Positions 12,337 through 23,904 of a DNA stretch of 64,000 nt are shown one piece after another. The DNA comes from Sabethes cyaneus (Eukaryota; Arthropoda; Insecta; Diptera; Culicidae). Each line of letters opens with the position of its first letter. The stretch's first letter is position 1. The notes under the pieces are model-generated. The model had not been told where the DNA came from. It ran no database searches and saw only the letters and a list, made by a program, of their open reading frames with translations. The position numbers were made by a program, and so were the translations under genes. Where the stretch lies: NCBI RefSeq assembly GCF_943734655.1, contig NC_071355.1, positions 54,398,949 through 54,462,948 of the forward strand. The letters are read 5' to 3'.

Positions 12337-12789
12337 TTAATTTCTAATTTTCTAATATATATTCATTGAAGTCTGCAAAAATTATCTTTTGTGTCTACAT
12401 TATTTTTCTATAAATCACGTAAATATTATAAAACTAAATAAGGTGTTCATAAAGTAACATAAATGACGTTTACAAGTATTTACGCACCCAAGAAAAGAAA
12501 ATATAATTGCTCTACGCAATACGTTGTGAATTTTACTGGCAAATGAGGATTTTGAGGAATACGGAACGGATATTTAAAAATATAGTCAAGTTAATTATAG
12601 ATGTTCCTGAGCAATTAAATAATGATGATTGTGGCAGTAGAAAGGCTAGGTCACGCCGCTAGGTGGATTAATTCGGGTTTTTGAAACTACAAATGCAATG
12701 TACACTTCCCATTTTAAGAATTTGTTTTGGAATCAAAATAAAAGTATTTATAGTCAACCAGACTTTTATGTTTTTCGACGTATTATGGC

Positions 12790-13260
12790 TTGAAAATAAA
12801 CAAGAGAAATTCACTTATGTATATAATTAAATCCACCTATAGCAAACAGAACTTTGACTCAAAAAATAATCGAATGAACATAAAAACGGTGTTTAAAGAC
12901 ATTCAGACATCCAACAGCTTCCTCGGCAGAAATTTCATTATACGACAACTGGACCAGAAAAGCTGGCAGATATTTTCAAGCATATGAAACTGTCGAAGTT
13001 CGGTAAGAAATATCTAGTTTGGCAGGCTTGCTGCCACGCAACGAGAGTCTGAAAAAAACGTTTGCTGGCTTTGCACAGGATTGCACAATACGGAGTTTTG
13101 GCCGGATTTGGCATCCTGCCACTACCGAACAAAGGTCATGGAATGGCTGGCCGCCAAGAATATGCAAGACCTTCAAGCTTCTTTTACGTCTCGTAAACAT
13201 GCTCGGCTTTAACAAATCAATGAAAAACCTTATTTAGAACCAAAGAGGATCACACTACAA
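12790..13260 (+). pseudogene. Mariner (DD37E-type) transposase relic
   Basis: A + frame near 12997-13050 reads KFGKKYLVWQACCHAT. After a frame change, 13093-13185 reads FWPDLASCHYRTKVMEWLAA. The D of WPDLASCHY is the second catalytic acid of IS630/Tc1/mariner transposases. The same block recurs in the relic near 39.46 kb. The copy breaks off before the third acidic residue, and I found no terminal repeats. It is a dead fragment. Confidence 0.7.
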
Positions 13261-13479
13261 AAGTGAGTTAAAAACAAACTTTAAAATCATGTGTATTCTT
13301 CTAAGTTTTACTGTACAATATCCAATCGTAACTAAAGGAGTCATTGCAACTTAAATGAGATCTGTTAGTAATACTACTAAGTTTTATTGTACTCTTTCAA
13401 CTGTTTGTATGACAAATTTATAAAACTGATGTTAATCTCCTCCTAGTAACAGCTATAAAACCGTTTTAATGCAAAGGGG

Positions 13480-15313
13480 CCACTCTTCCCCGGTTCACTC
13501 TTCTTCGGCCAACGATGTATAAACTTCGCAGCTTCCCGAGGCCTGCTGATCCGAAGCACCTTTTTCCCGCGCAAAGATATCCACAAAGCCACCTGGAGAT
13601 TAGAGATGGTCGGGTATTCAAATTTGAATACCCGAACCCGACCCGTACCCGATCAAGGAAAAAATTAAAAACCCGTACCCGACCCGAAGCCGCAAGTTTA
13701 TTATTTTTGATACCCGAACCCGACCGCAACCCGACGGGTACGAGACGGGCCCGGGTACCCGACCATCTTTAGTGTTAAATGTGGTCAATAGAGATACCCG
13801 ACCCGACCCGTACCCGGTTTCAAAGACAAAAATTAAGAACCCGTACCCGACCCGAACCCGCAAATTATTTTTTTCAATACCCGAACCCGACCCGAACCCG
13901 GCGGGTACGGGTACGGGTGCGGGTTTCGGGCAAATTTTCCGCTACCCGACCATCTCTACTGGAGATCACCTGACCAACGTACAATGAACCAAATTGACTA
14001 CGTTCTCATAGAGGGCCGGTTTTTCTCTAACATCACGAACGTACGCTCCCGACGGGGTGCGGATATTGATTCTGATCGTTACCTAGTTGCAGTACATTTG
14101 CGCTCAAAGCTGTCCACCGGACACGTCAGAGCCGCCCTCCTCGGCTGAACACCAGGCAGCTAGATAACCCGCAAGCTGCCGAGAATTCTCAGGCGGGTTT
14201 CATGGGGGCTCGCGCAACTACGGACCAAATTTTTACTATCCGATAGATCTTGCAGAAATGTCAGGAGTACAACGTGGCTACGCATCACATCTTTATTGAT
14301 TTCAAAGCAGCATGCGATACAGTCGATCGAGACAAGCTATGGCAGATAATGTACGAATACGGTTTTTCGGACAAACTGACGCGACTGATCAGAGCTACAT
14401 TGGATCGAGTGATGTGTTTCGTACGCATCTTTGGGACACTCTCGAGTCCCTCCGAGACGCGGCGAGGGTTGAGACCAGGTGACGGTTTATCCTGCATGCT
14501 GTTCAACATCGCTCTTGAAGGGGTGATCCGACGAGCGGGCATAGAAACGAGAGGCACGATTTTTACCAAGGATAGCCAACTTCTAGGATTTGCAGATGAC
14601 TTCGATATCATAGCCAGGAACTTTGCGACGGCGAAGGTAATCTACGTCAGACTGAAAGCGGAATCTAGGAGAATTGGGCTAAAAATAAATGTGTCGAAGA
14701 TCAAATACATGAAAGGAAGAGGCTCTAAGGAAACAAACGCGCGTCTCCCATGGACGGTAACCGTTGACGGCGACGAATTAGAAGTGGCAGTGGAGTTCGT
14801 GTATTTGGTATCGCTGGTGACCGCGGATAACAAGACTAGTAAGGAGATCCAGCGGCGCATCCAAGCGGGAAATCGGGCCTACTTTGCCCTTCGTAAAACG
14901 CTACGATCAGGAAGCGTATGCCGCCGCACGAAGCTAACAATGTACAACACCACCCTTATTAGACCGGTAGTTCTTTATGGACTTGAAACCGTGACGCTAC
15001 CCGGCTGGATATACGCGCCCTTGCCGTGTTCGAGTGGAAAGTGATGCGGACGATATTTGGTGGAGTACAAACTGAAAGCGGAGAGTGGCGGAGGCGTATG
15101 AATCATGAGCTACAGGCACTGCTTGGCGAGACTCCCATCGTACATCTGGCGAAAGTTAGCAGGCTTCGGTGGGCCGGACATGTCATAAGGATGCCAGACG
15201 ACAGTGCGACGAAAATAGTCCTCTTCAACAACCCCATCGGCACCAGGAGCAGGGAGGCCCAACGTGCACGATGGCTCGACCAGGTCGAAAGCGATTTGCA
15301 TTTTTTACGTTAA
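13480..15313 (+). pseudogene. RTE-type LINE relic with internal deletion
   Basis: The endonuclease end reads CINFAASRGLLIRS and RKDIHKAT, is interrupted by a MITE (13601-13958), and resumes with NQIDYVLIEGRFFS and IDSDRYLVAVHLRSKLS to about 14110. A deletion of roughly 1 kb of linker joins this to AGFMGARATTDQIF (about 14195). A long open frame (14250-15044) then gives IFIDFKAACDTVDRDK, the RRGLRPGDGLSC block and FADDFDII. A frame change near 15010 leads to RTIFGGVQTESGEWRRRMNH, RLRWAGHVIRMPDD and RARWLDQVESD. The copy is cut at 15300, with no 3' tail, so it lost both ends and the centre. Confidence 0.9.
13601..13958. mobile_element. Dimeric hAT-like MITE rich in ACCCG motifs
   Basis: Ends are TAGAGATGGTCGGGTA and GCTACCCGACCATCTCTA, flanked by the 8-bp duplication CTGGAGAT (13593-13600 and 13959-13966). 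An internal end-like block, GGTACCCGACCATCTTTAG at about 13753-13771 followed by TAGAGATACCCGAC at about 13787, shows that the element is two copies in tandem inside one pair of outer ends. It sits in the RTE endonuclease; removal restores the ATWRSPDQR order known from the copy at 58.1 kb. The ACCCG runs are not insect telomere repeats. Confidence 0.85.
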
Positions 15314-15819
15314 AAGAATTTACAATTTTTACGTTAATAGATTGAATTAGAAAACGAAAATGAAAGTCCTTAGAAGGCATGATTCATGAGAAATAAACAC
15401 GAAAGGAGATATAAAGAAAAAAGCGGAAGTTTAGGTCCACCCCGACCAAAAAACTTTAAATAGCTCCAGCCCATCAACCATTAGAGAGAAAACTTTCATT
15501 TTTTTTGGCAAAGTTACTCAAAATTTAATGTTCTTTAACTTTGCTGAACGTTTTATTCAGCTAATTTGAGCCATAAAAAAGTTTATGTTTTGCACTTGCT
15601 TACTATGATGGTCACCCTAATGTCATATACACCAAAAAAATGCGGAAGGTAAAATAACAAATTTATTTCGATGATACTATATACCTAGGACTAACGGTTT
15701 TAGCGTAATTACTTTTGTCCACCAAGTTTCGGGTTTCATCCCACGGTGCGCCAGTGTATTGCTACGCCTTTTCGTGAGAATATCTAAAAAAATAAGAGAT
15801 TGTTGCACGGCCAATTGGT
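15314..15819. other. No recognised feature
   Basis: AT-rich sequence with no long open frame or terminal repeats that I could see. Confidence 0.5.
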
Positions 15820-15928
15820 TTAAGGTGAAACGGTACTGAATCCAACATGGCCGAACATCCTATATTCTATATCCTCACAATGACGCCATTTTCCGGCCAT
15901 GTTGGGATTCAGTACCGTATCACCTTAA
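15820..15928. mobile_element. 109-bp hairpin MITE flanked by TTAA
   Basis: The arms, starting GGTGAAACGGTACTGAATCC and its inverse GGATTCAGTACCGTATCACC, extend through CAACATGGCCG. The two TTAA tetramers (about 15820-15823 and 15925-15928) look like the target duplication. It is nearly all arm, and no gene is present. Confidence 0.75.
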
Positions 15929-16139
15929 TAGTGATTATATTAACAACCGCAATTAAACTTTGGTTGATTTTATTACAGCAATTCAAAATAGCTGTAGTAA
16001 TAAATCCACCATAGCAATCTTTCGATGCAAAAAGCACCATACAATAGCAGAAGACACCGATGTAAAGGCAGGTTACGAATAGCTTTATTACAATTGCCTC
16101 ATTGCGGTAAAAATGGTTTTTTTATTAACGGGGGACGAC

Positions 16140-17650
16140 GGATGCTATCTACACCAGACTGAAAACGGAGCCTAGGAGGAATGGCACGATTCTGAAAAGT
16201 AAAAAGCGTCAAAACGACAGAGATCGTGATGTTTCGAGCTAATGACACGCGCAAGTTTTACCGGAAGGTGAACCAATCTCGTAAGGGCTACACACCGAAG
16301 CCTGACATGGGTAGGAACGAGGGAGAGTATCTGATAACAAACGAGCACGTGGTGGTCAATAGGTGGAAACAGTTCTTCGATGAACACGTACACAAGAAGG
16401 TGAAACGGAAATTTACTTAGGAGTGCCTGTGAAAGATATTAATGTAATGATCTCCAAGAAGTCAAACAAGAAATCGGGTTGCTGAAGATCACCAAAGCCG
16501 CTGATAAGGACCGCTTACTGATAGAACTTTATAAACATGGGCCGAGAAACGCTGGTAACAGTTGTATACTGAGTAATTTCCGAGATTTGGGAGCAGGGGA
16601 CCTCAAAGCAGCATACGATACAGTCGATCGAGATCAGCTATGGCAGACAATGTAAGAGCACAGTTTTCTGGACAAACTGATGCGACTTATCACAGCTATA
16701 TTGGATTGAGAAATGTCTTTCATACACGGGTTTCATCGCGGGGATAATTTTGAGTTCCGCGAGGGTTGAGACCAGGTGACGGCTTATTCTTATTCTGCAT
16801 GCCACATCTGTCTTGAGGGGGTGATCCGACGAGCGGGCACCGAAATGAGGGGTATGATTTCCACAAAAGAGGTCAACTCCTAAGTTTTGCCAGGAACTTT
16901 GCGACAATGGAGGCAATCTACGCCAGACTGAAAGAATATTTGGTCTTCGACGCATTTATTCTTAGTCCAATTCTCACAAAAGGAAGATTTAAATCAGACA
17001 AACGCACACCTCCCACGGACGGTAACCGTTGATGGCGATGAATTAAAAGTGGAAGATGAGTTCGTAGTATTTGGGATCGCTGGTGACTGCAAACAACAAC
17101 ACTCCAGTGGTGCCCACAAACGGCACTTCGCGAAATGCTGCGATCAAGAAGCATACACCACCGTACGAAGCTGACAATGTATAAAACCCTTGCTAGATCG
17201 GTAGTTCTTTGTGGACTTGAAGCTGTGACGCTGCCTTCGGAGGACATACACGCCCTTGCCGTGTTCGAGCGTCAGGTGTTGCGGACGATATTTGGTGGAG
17301 TATAAACTGAAAGCGGAGAATGGCGGAGACGTATGAATCATGAGCTACAGGTACTGCTTGGAGAGATTTCCATCGTGCACCTGACGACAGTCAGTAGGCT
17401 ACGGTGGATCTGGCATGTCGTAAGGATACTGGACGACAGTGCGATAAACACGGTTTTCTTCAATGATCCTTCCGGCACCAGGTACAGAGGAAACCAACGT
17501 GCTAGATGGCTCGACCAAGTCAACAGCGGCTTGTGTCTTTTGAAACACATGGGAAATTGGCAACGAGTGGCTCAAGGTCGAGCTGAATGGAGTCGACTGC
17601 TTGAAACAGTACGAGCCATCCCGGCTCTATGATGATGATGACGACGACGG
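16140..17650 (+). pseudogene. Rearranged RTE-type LINE relic with (GAT)n tail
   Basis: Heavily scrambled. It starts with an RT piece (AIYTRLKTEPRRN), then jumps back to the linker (FRANDTRKFYRKVNQSRKGY, RWKQFFDEHV), DLQEVKQEIGLLKITKAADK, LKAAYDTVDRDQLWQTM, EGVIRRAGTEM and LPRTVTVDGDELKVEDEF. The final open frame (17333-17632) gives MNHELQVLLGEISIVHL and RARWLDQVNSGLCLLKHMGN. It ends in a GAT/GAC run (17630-17650), the short tandem tail typical of RTE elements. The order shows a rearrangement or two adjoining copies. Not functional. Confidence 0.85.
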
Positions 17651-17689
17651 CCCAAGCTGGGAGGAGGGGGGTAGAGAGGAACGTTATTC

Positions 17690-19335
17690 AAACTTAATAA
17701 ACGCTGCTTCATTTACCCTCCATTACCTAATTTCCCACTCTTTCTCCTTCACGTCTTGTCTCGCCCTGGAGATACCATCAAGACCTTTGTTTCGTTAGAT
17801 TCTTACACCGTTTTCTAGGTCTATTGGAAAGACTACAATTTTAAAAAATTAATCAATGCCTGACCGTATTACAAAAGTCAAGACAAAACATGAGGTTGGT
17901 ATAGTCGTCAACATGCACAATGGGTCACGATCTTGTCAGCCCTATCATAAAGCCAGCAAGGTATTCTGATTTTTTCTGCGGATTTGCCTCTAATGGTGAT
18001 GACGTTTGCGTAGTAAACCAATATGAAACTACGGTAGACTTTGGTAGAGCCGTCATGAAAGAGTCGTGAGATTAGCTTCTCGACATCCTCAATCGGGATG
18101 GTGACCGTGTCCTATGCCTAGCCTCGGTCCTGTTGCAAGAAGACGATTTTGATCTCCGTTCTCAAACTTTGGATTAGTCTACATAGCAGGTAAACACTCA
18201 GATAGGACACATGACGTCATATACCAGCCAGCTCAACTGTTTTATAGCAAATGTTTTACTAGGACACTTACCACTGACAGTAGGATCTTAACTGCCATAA
18301 TAGACAGGCCGTTGCTCTATTGAATTGATTCCTAGTGTACCGGCCAGGAATCCCTTGACCGTGAAGTAGTCCCGGTTGCTTAGTCTGCAGCGCTGTTCAT
18401 TGCTTGACAGGCGGGCTGGGTCGTTCCATGGTTCCCAACCTTCGGAGCGCAAAGCGAATGAACTCCCTACGGGTACACAGTATTCTTCTAAATTGCCACG
18501 AACTAACGCACAGTAGAGCGATTGCAAGCAGTATGTATCATTGAAGTTTTTGACGATATGCATAATGAATCCCAAATTCCTGTCTTGTCGACAACGAAAA
18601 AAACGTATTGTTTGATGGTCAATTTGCAGTAGAGTGGTACTTCAAGATCTTTGATGCAATCTACACGTCGTAAAGGTATACTTGATAGTCGATATTCGAA
18701 GATTATCGGATTCAATTTTCTCGAGAACGTAATGGCTCCACAATTTTCGGGGTTCAGAATTTGATAGCTTTTTACACCATTTGTAGAATATCGACGGCTA
18801 CTCCTGGAGTACGAAAGTATTCGACGAGACTTTGACATTTGCGATCATTTTTAAGTGGTCTGCGAACGCAAACCGGGGACATTTGAGCGTTATGTTGACG
18901 GCGTTAAAATGAATAGGAAAAACCAGCGGTCCAGGATGGCTATCTAGCGGAATTCCGGAAGAAGCGATGAAAGCCGGCGAAAGGAACCCGTCGATAGATA
19001 CATTAACAAGACGCTTCAACAGATACGATTTAAATTACTAGAGCTCCGGTCCTTCAGTGCCGAGCTTGTCCAGTTTAGACAATTAGATGGTTCAGCTTAT
19101 CAAATCCAGCACTTAGGTCCGTGTAGATGACGTCTGTCTGAGAATGGTCATCGAAGCAGTTCATTACGAGGGAAGTGAGTGATGGTAAATTGGTGGATGT
19201 TGTATGTTTTGGCATGAATCCGTGTTGCTCGTCGACCATGTACTACTGGACGAACGAGGAAATTAGCACGATCACAACGAGCTCGAAGTGTTTCGATAAT
19301 GCACAGCGGAGAATCCATTTATGTTTTTCTGAATG
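17690..19335 (-). pseudogene. Jockey/CR1-like LINE relic
   Basis: Read on the - strand from 19335 down: HGFMPKHTTSTNLPSLT, DVIYTDLSAGFDKLNH, then FIASSGIPLDSHPGPLVF and LKCPRFAFADHLKMIA (18860-18990). There the catalytic FADD has become FADH. Next come LNPIIFEYRLSSIPLRRVDC and LGFIMHIVKNFNDTYC (18500-18580), the thumb region. The remainder to about 17690 looks like decayed 3' sequence. The blocks match the same kind of element at 32716-34172. Stops and frame changes make it dead. Confidence 0.75.
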
Positions 19336-19800
19336 ACTAAGATCTTCTGTATGACCGTAGATTTTTTGTCTGGTATTAATTAATACAATTATTTATTCTT
19401 TCCATTAGACTAAGGGAATAGTAATAGAAAATAATGAAATCAGAGGAGTTTTATAGTATCTCCAGAGTGGGGCAAGACGTGAACGGGAAAGTGCGGAAAA
19501 TTAAGCAAGGTAGCTAATTATAACCGGATTCGAGCCCAATTCTTCCAGTAAGCCTCATGATTCGTCGATATTGGGTATCCCTTGAACCATGGAGGACTGG
19601 TACAGGAAATCTCTATCACCTTTATATAAGCGTGCGTTGTCTTACAATCTGAATCTCCATCACTGTTAAGGGAGCTAAGTTATTTTTGGACACAAATAGT
19701 GCCTCGTTCCCGTTCCCATGTTAGGCGCAGGATCAATAACGAACCGTTACCACTAAAGTAAAGTAAGTAAGTTACGAGTAAGTAGTAATAATTTTACGAG
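19336..19800 (+). repeat. Possible LINE 3' end with (AAGTA)n-like tail
   Basis: The stretch ends in AAAGTAAAGTAAGTAAG (about 19755-19775). This resembles the (AAAGT)n tail of the RTE copy at 43.37 kb, so it may be a 3' untranslated fragment of a related LINE on the + strand. No coding motif is visible; the class is a guess from the tail. Confidence 0.3.
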
Positions 19801-21225
19801 AATCCGCAGCTTTATTATTGCAGTAAATTCTTAATTTAAACGATCGATTGCATGGATAAGCTTAAACAATATAATTTAATGATTTCATTAAATTTAAACG
19901 ACTTAATTAAATTTAATATTTGTGAAAACCTAAAAGAAACCCATAAATAAGTTAATTACGGATTCCGAGCTTGAATCTATCTCGACAAACCATAATCATG
20001 GTTTTTAAAATGATTAAAAATAAGGGTTATACAACTAATTAATTACTTTAGTTGCACTATAATGCATTTTTATTAAATTTGAAGAGTAAAAAATCATTAT
20101 TATTTAAATCTAATTCAATGCACTTATTAGTTATACCGGATTGGCTTATGAAACATGCTAGACTGGCTTCAAAACAACACAGGGAAACCAGTTTGGAATA
20201 ATCAAAACATGCAATGTCCCTGTATATTGCTAAGTTCAGGGTACCATGAACTTGAACACGATTCGATTACTGCATTGGGTAGCAAAAAAGTTAACATCGT
20301 TAACACCAAACCGAGCGTCACTAGGTATAGGAACCGTATCGGATACGGTACGATGGCAGGTTTTAATTAGTTTCGAAAAAACAATAGACCATGGCCTATT
20401 GCAAAGTGGTGCATTGCCCAAACTAAGCAGTGCGAAAGGTCGGCTGGGCTCTAAAATGTTGCATAGTTTTGAGTAGCAGCGGCCAGCGGGAAAGCACACA
20501 CTTCCACAAGCCATTCAGCCTTCAAGATATGCTACTCGGACACACTCGACAGAACTGACAGAGCGCGCTCCGGTGAGCGGATCGGCCACAGTGACGGCCG
20601 ATCGTTGCAACCTTTCCGAAAATGCCACCTCATCCATGTGCTGATTTCGAGATAAACCGTTCTTATGCGTTGGCTCTTGTGTTATTTCTGTGATCGGTGA
20701 TAACCAATTCAAGAGCATCTTCGTGTGAAGTGTCTGTCATTTCAATGTCACCAATTGCAACATAACAGCTAGGCGATGACCTTCGGTCAGTCGTATCTGT
20801 TCGAGTTGGTGAGTCTTTTGCGTCGTCAAAAATAATATTTTCGCTTCGCTCTGTGAACCACCAAACGGACACCATTTAATAATTAGCACTACAACACTCG
20901 GATATTAAACTGTCACTTTTTCCCGAGCGGATTAACCTTAACCGTTTGTAGACCCCGAGAAATGGTCACCGTCATCGTCGCCGGGGTTTGCCCCAACCGA
21001 CCATAAAAACAAACAAACACACGTCGCTTGCAAGTTTGTTACGAAATTTGCACCACCAAACATAAGCAAGCAAGCAGGTGTGTCTAGTAAACAACGATTC
21101 ATTGTTATCTTTCCTTGAACCGACACTTTTAATACTTTTTTTGGTTGGACATAATTTGTGTTATATTATGGACAGTAATGAACATTGAAATATAATAAGT
21201 TTTTTTATATCAATTGCTTTGAGGT
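19801..21225. other. Unassigned; one short - strand open frame
   Basis: 19800-20150 is AT-rich. 20155-20880 is more balanced in composition, and the 70-codon - strand frame at 20663-20875 starts MVSVWWFTERSENIIF and is rich in Asp, Thr and Ser. I do not recognise it. The region lies inside or beyond the first intron of the gene starting at 21301, but no exon with a matching acceptor and phase was found. Confidence 0.35.
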
Positions 21226-21231
21226 ACTCAC

Positions 21232-21301
21232 GTCTTTCATACGCCGCCCAGGCAGTCCCCATAAGGAAAGCCAGACATCCCAGCAGGCTCCATATCGTCA
21301 T
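21232..21301 (-). CDS. First coding exon: signal peptide of a secreted protein
   Basis: The ATG at 21301-21299 opens 23 codons starting MTIWSLLGCLAFLMG and ending AWAAYER plus one base: a textbook signal peptide (hydrophobic core, small residues before the likely cleavage site after AWA). The exon ends AGAC at 21232 and is followed by a strong donor GTGAGT (21231-21226), so the intron is phase 1. A 5' leader of about 240 nt and a TATA/Inr promoter lie upstream. The takeout exon at 53313 begins with a phase-1 acceptor, so this exon type would fit a takeout/JHBP protein. That gene lies upstream of this exon on the - strand, however, so the two cannot be one transcript. The rest of this gene must lie left of 21226, probably outside the window. 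The paralogue idea is inference. Confidence 0.6.
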
Positions 21302-21542
21302 AGTAGGACAATGCATTGAACTTCGGCCTTGCAATTTTACTCCTTCAGCTTCTTCTTCTTCTTCGACGTGTTGCTTCGACTAGACACGTGCTCCCGGGTG
21401 GTTCCGTGCTGCTGTAAACGCGATCCGTACGAAGCCAAAGCTTAACTGCTGCTGGTGTGTTCTGTGCCCGTGTGCGAACGGGATCTTCCACTCTAAGCGA
21501 TTCTGTTTTGCTCCCCAGGTATAGCTTGACGGTGCGACGAGA

Positions 21543-21573
21543 TGAAAATCATGGAACAAGCGATATATATATG
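21543..21573 (-). promoter_or_regulatory. TATA + initiator core promoter
   Basis: On the - strand TATATATAT lies at 21573-21565, and an initiator-like TCATCT has its A at 21543, 30 bp downstream. That is the standard spacing for an insect TATA promoter. The first ATG downstream, at 21301, opens the signal-peptide exon. Confidence 0.5.
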
Positions 21574-21574
21574 C

Positions 21575-22139
21575 AGTTTAGAGGATGTTGAAATCATAAG
21601 AGCTAAACGAAAACCAGCCACACGAACACGTTTGATGCAATCTTGTGCAGAAAAAATATACTTCAAGTGGATGGTGGGTGTGTGGTATGGTGTTGACCAT
21701 GTCCACATGGCAGATAGGAGCTAGGTGCTATCGCAAAGGAGGGGCCTTCAAAAGCAGATGACTTTGATTGGCGATTGATGTGCTTACGGAGAATTGACTA
21801 TTCTTTAGGATTCGAAAGTTTGGATTGACAAATGGTCACGATGGAAAGGTTTAAAACTAGTGAGTGTAAAATTTTATTGTAATATTGTATAGCAGCAAAA
21901 TATCGAAGGAAGTTTAAAATAGAACATTATTTGTTCATCATAATAGTGCGTATTAATGTAAACCTTTCTATATTTCCCAAAGAAAGCACGACTTAAATAT
22001 GTGTATTTTAGTCGTGAAAGAAACTATTTGTGACGAGGAATAACGGAAAGCATCTTCAAAACATTCATTTTCAAATACATATAAGCTGCCCAATATATGT
22101 TATACAACTGTACAAAAAACTTTACTTAATTGCACCGAA
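21575..22139. other. Upstream region; no recognised element
   Basis: Mostly AT-rich. It would contain the upstream regulatory DNA of the - strand gene that starts near 21543. No motif beyond the core promoter stands out. Confidence 0.4.
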
Positions 22140-22600
22140 TTCTCATACTCCGACAAATCCTTCAGAAATGTTGGGAATAAAACGTGCTTACGTATCATAT
22201 TTTAGAATAATTCGAGAGGGCAGCAGTCAAATCCCTACACCTGTTTCACCAATAACCGGACGTGGCTGATCAAAGCAACCCTGGAAGTAGTGATGGCCTT
22301 AGTGCGCTTTTGGGAACACTCTTGACCTTCTTCGAAGTATGCCGAGCGACTATACGGTATGTCATTCAACATCACCATTGGGAGCGTAATTCGGCGAAAT
22401 TACGACAAACTCTGTTCTCTTCAAAAATCCCTCCAAGAATAAAGGGGTCCAACAACATGCCGAATGGTTCGACCAAGTTGAATCAGACTTACGAGTAACG
22501 AGACGCTCAACAAATTGGTGATGAGTAACCCTAGTCCAAGTATAGTGGAGAGAAATTCTTGAGGCAGCACGAGCCATCTCGGCTCTAAACTGCTAGAGGA
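22140..22600 (+). pseudogene. Degenerate RTE-type LINE 3' fragment
   Basis: Pieces of RT are readable in changing frames: an ILRQILQKC-like start, a block before GTLLTFFE resembling the SGTLSSPFE region, and near 22410-22560 the sequence of FNNPTGTRxxGAQRARWLDQVESDL reduced to fragments such as STKLNQTYE. It ends near GGCAGCACGAGCCATCTCGG, which matches the 3' coding end of other copies. Internal deletions removed the catalytic box. Confidence 0.65.
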
Positions 22601-22789
22601 GGTTTTAAGCTTTGCTACAATCAATCGAAAGGGAAATATCAAAGTTGTCAGCGATAGTTGAACAATCTATTGTAGGATTGATGTTAAATTCCACCATTTT
22701 ACTATGTAAAACCAGGTCTACACTGAATCTGCCAGGTTGTAAGGAAACAGTTCATATAATACGGCACACTACGCCCAATACTATTCGAC

Positions 22790-23345
22790 ATAAACTGAAC
22801 AAAACTCTGTAAATATAACCCTCATATGCAGACAGAATCGTTTGGAAAACATCAAGCGAATGAAAAAAGGCTCCGAGGGATTTACAGGGTGATGGCGAGG
22901 CAATATATATGAAATGATTTCGAGTATTTCGCTACTCGCAGGTTTGAATCGGGTTTTGTAGAACGCTAAATCTGGTAACACCATTTTGTACGAAGAACTT
23001 ATCAAAGTTCATTATAACCTACTGGACATTATTTCATGGCTCGGTTCAAAGCGAAATACTGACGCAAAAATCGTGTTCCAGCAAGATAACTCCAGTTCGA
23101 TTGCAAAATCGTACTTCGACACTTGAAAATTTTCGCATATCCAGTGAAGAACACCTAGAAAATATGCAACGGATCTATGCCAACAAGAAACCAATTTGAT
23201 ATACTGAATAACAGCAGCATTGATGAGCTGAAGGAATACTTGTAAAAATTTTGAAATGGAACTTCCAAAGAACTTCGTTGGAAGTAAGTCCAAAAAGATG
23301 TTTCAGTTTATCATGGCTGCTCAGAGATTGGAAAGTTAGTGAATT
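22790..23345 (+). pseudogene. Tc1-like transposase relic
   Basis: A + frame at about 23065-23130 reads AKIVFQQDNSSSIAKSYFDT, with the QQDN of the second catalytic acid of Tc1 transposases (Asp codon at 23085). Downstream fragments NLQRIYANKKPI and the reduced final SMPRRC-like block (CFSLSWLLRDWK) match the C-terminal order of this family. Stops interrupt every segment, and the third acidic residue is not readable. No terminal inverted repeats were found. Confidence 0.65.
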
Positions 23346-23389
23346 GAATATACACACCGATCAACGATAAATCATATGTTCATGGTCAT

Positions 23390-23413
23390 TGAGATGATGA
23401 TGATGATGATGAT
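23390..23413. repeat. (GAT)n microsatellite
   Basis: About eight GAT copies. It could be the tail of a LINE that ends here, but no coding part precedes it directly. Confidence 0.85.
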
Positions 23414-23904
23414 GATGGTCCCACCTCATACCCCTACAACGGTTTGAGCAGGACGGTTTATCTACTTAAGATATTTATAATATAACAATGTAGCCAGGTG
23501 GTAAAAGCAAATAACGAGCTGGCTTCTAATACAGACATATCAAACTTTCAAACGAATATCAAAATTTCAGTAACTGTCCAAGGCTCGTCCAAAACGTTTC
23601 CAACCCGAAAATTATCTGGACTTGATTAGGAATTGAACCTAATATTTAGGAGCACAAGCTGGTCAGAGTTGGTTCTAGATAACGATCTAGAACTACGAGG
23701 GAGATCCTGCAGAACTTTGGTGCTCGATATACCACTCCGCAACAAAGCGATGGTATACGAGTTCCAAAGTCAACAAGCAAACCCAAGCCTGTCCAGCTTC
23801 CGCTCCAAACCCTTTGTTCAGGACTTTAACCTGATCATTCAATTTCCAGATTGTGTATGTCTGTTCTCGCGCGCGTGGCTCAAACATGTGTAGCCTTCTC
23901 TAAA

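Noticed and set aside
13610..13950. Telomere-like ACCCG repeats
   Set aside because: They sit inside an element with 8-bp target duplications, and insect telomeres use TTAGG-type repeats or retroelements.
17630..17660. Poly-Asp stretch as an acidic protein
   Set aside because: It is the (GAT)n tail of the RTE copy read as codons.
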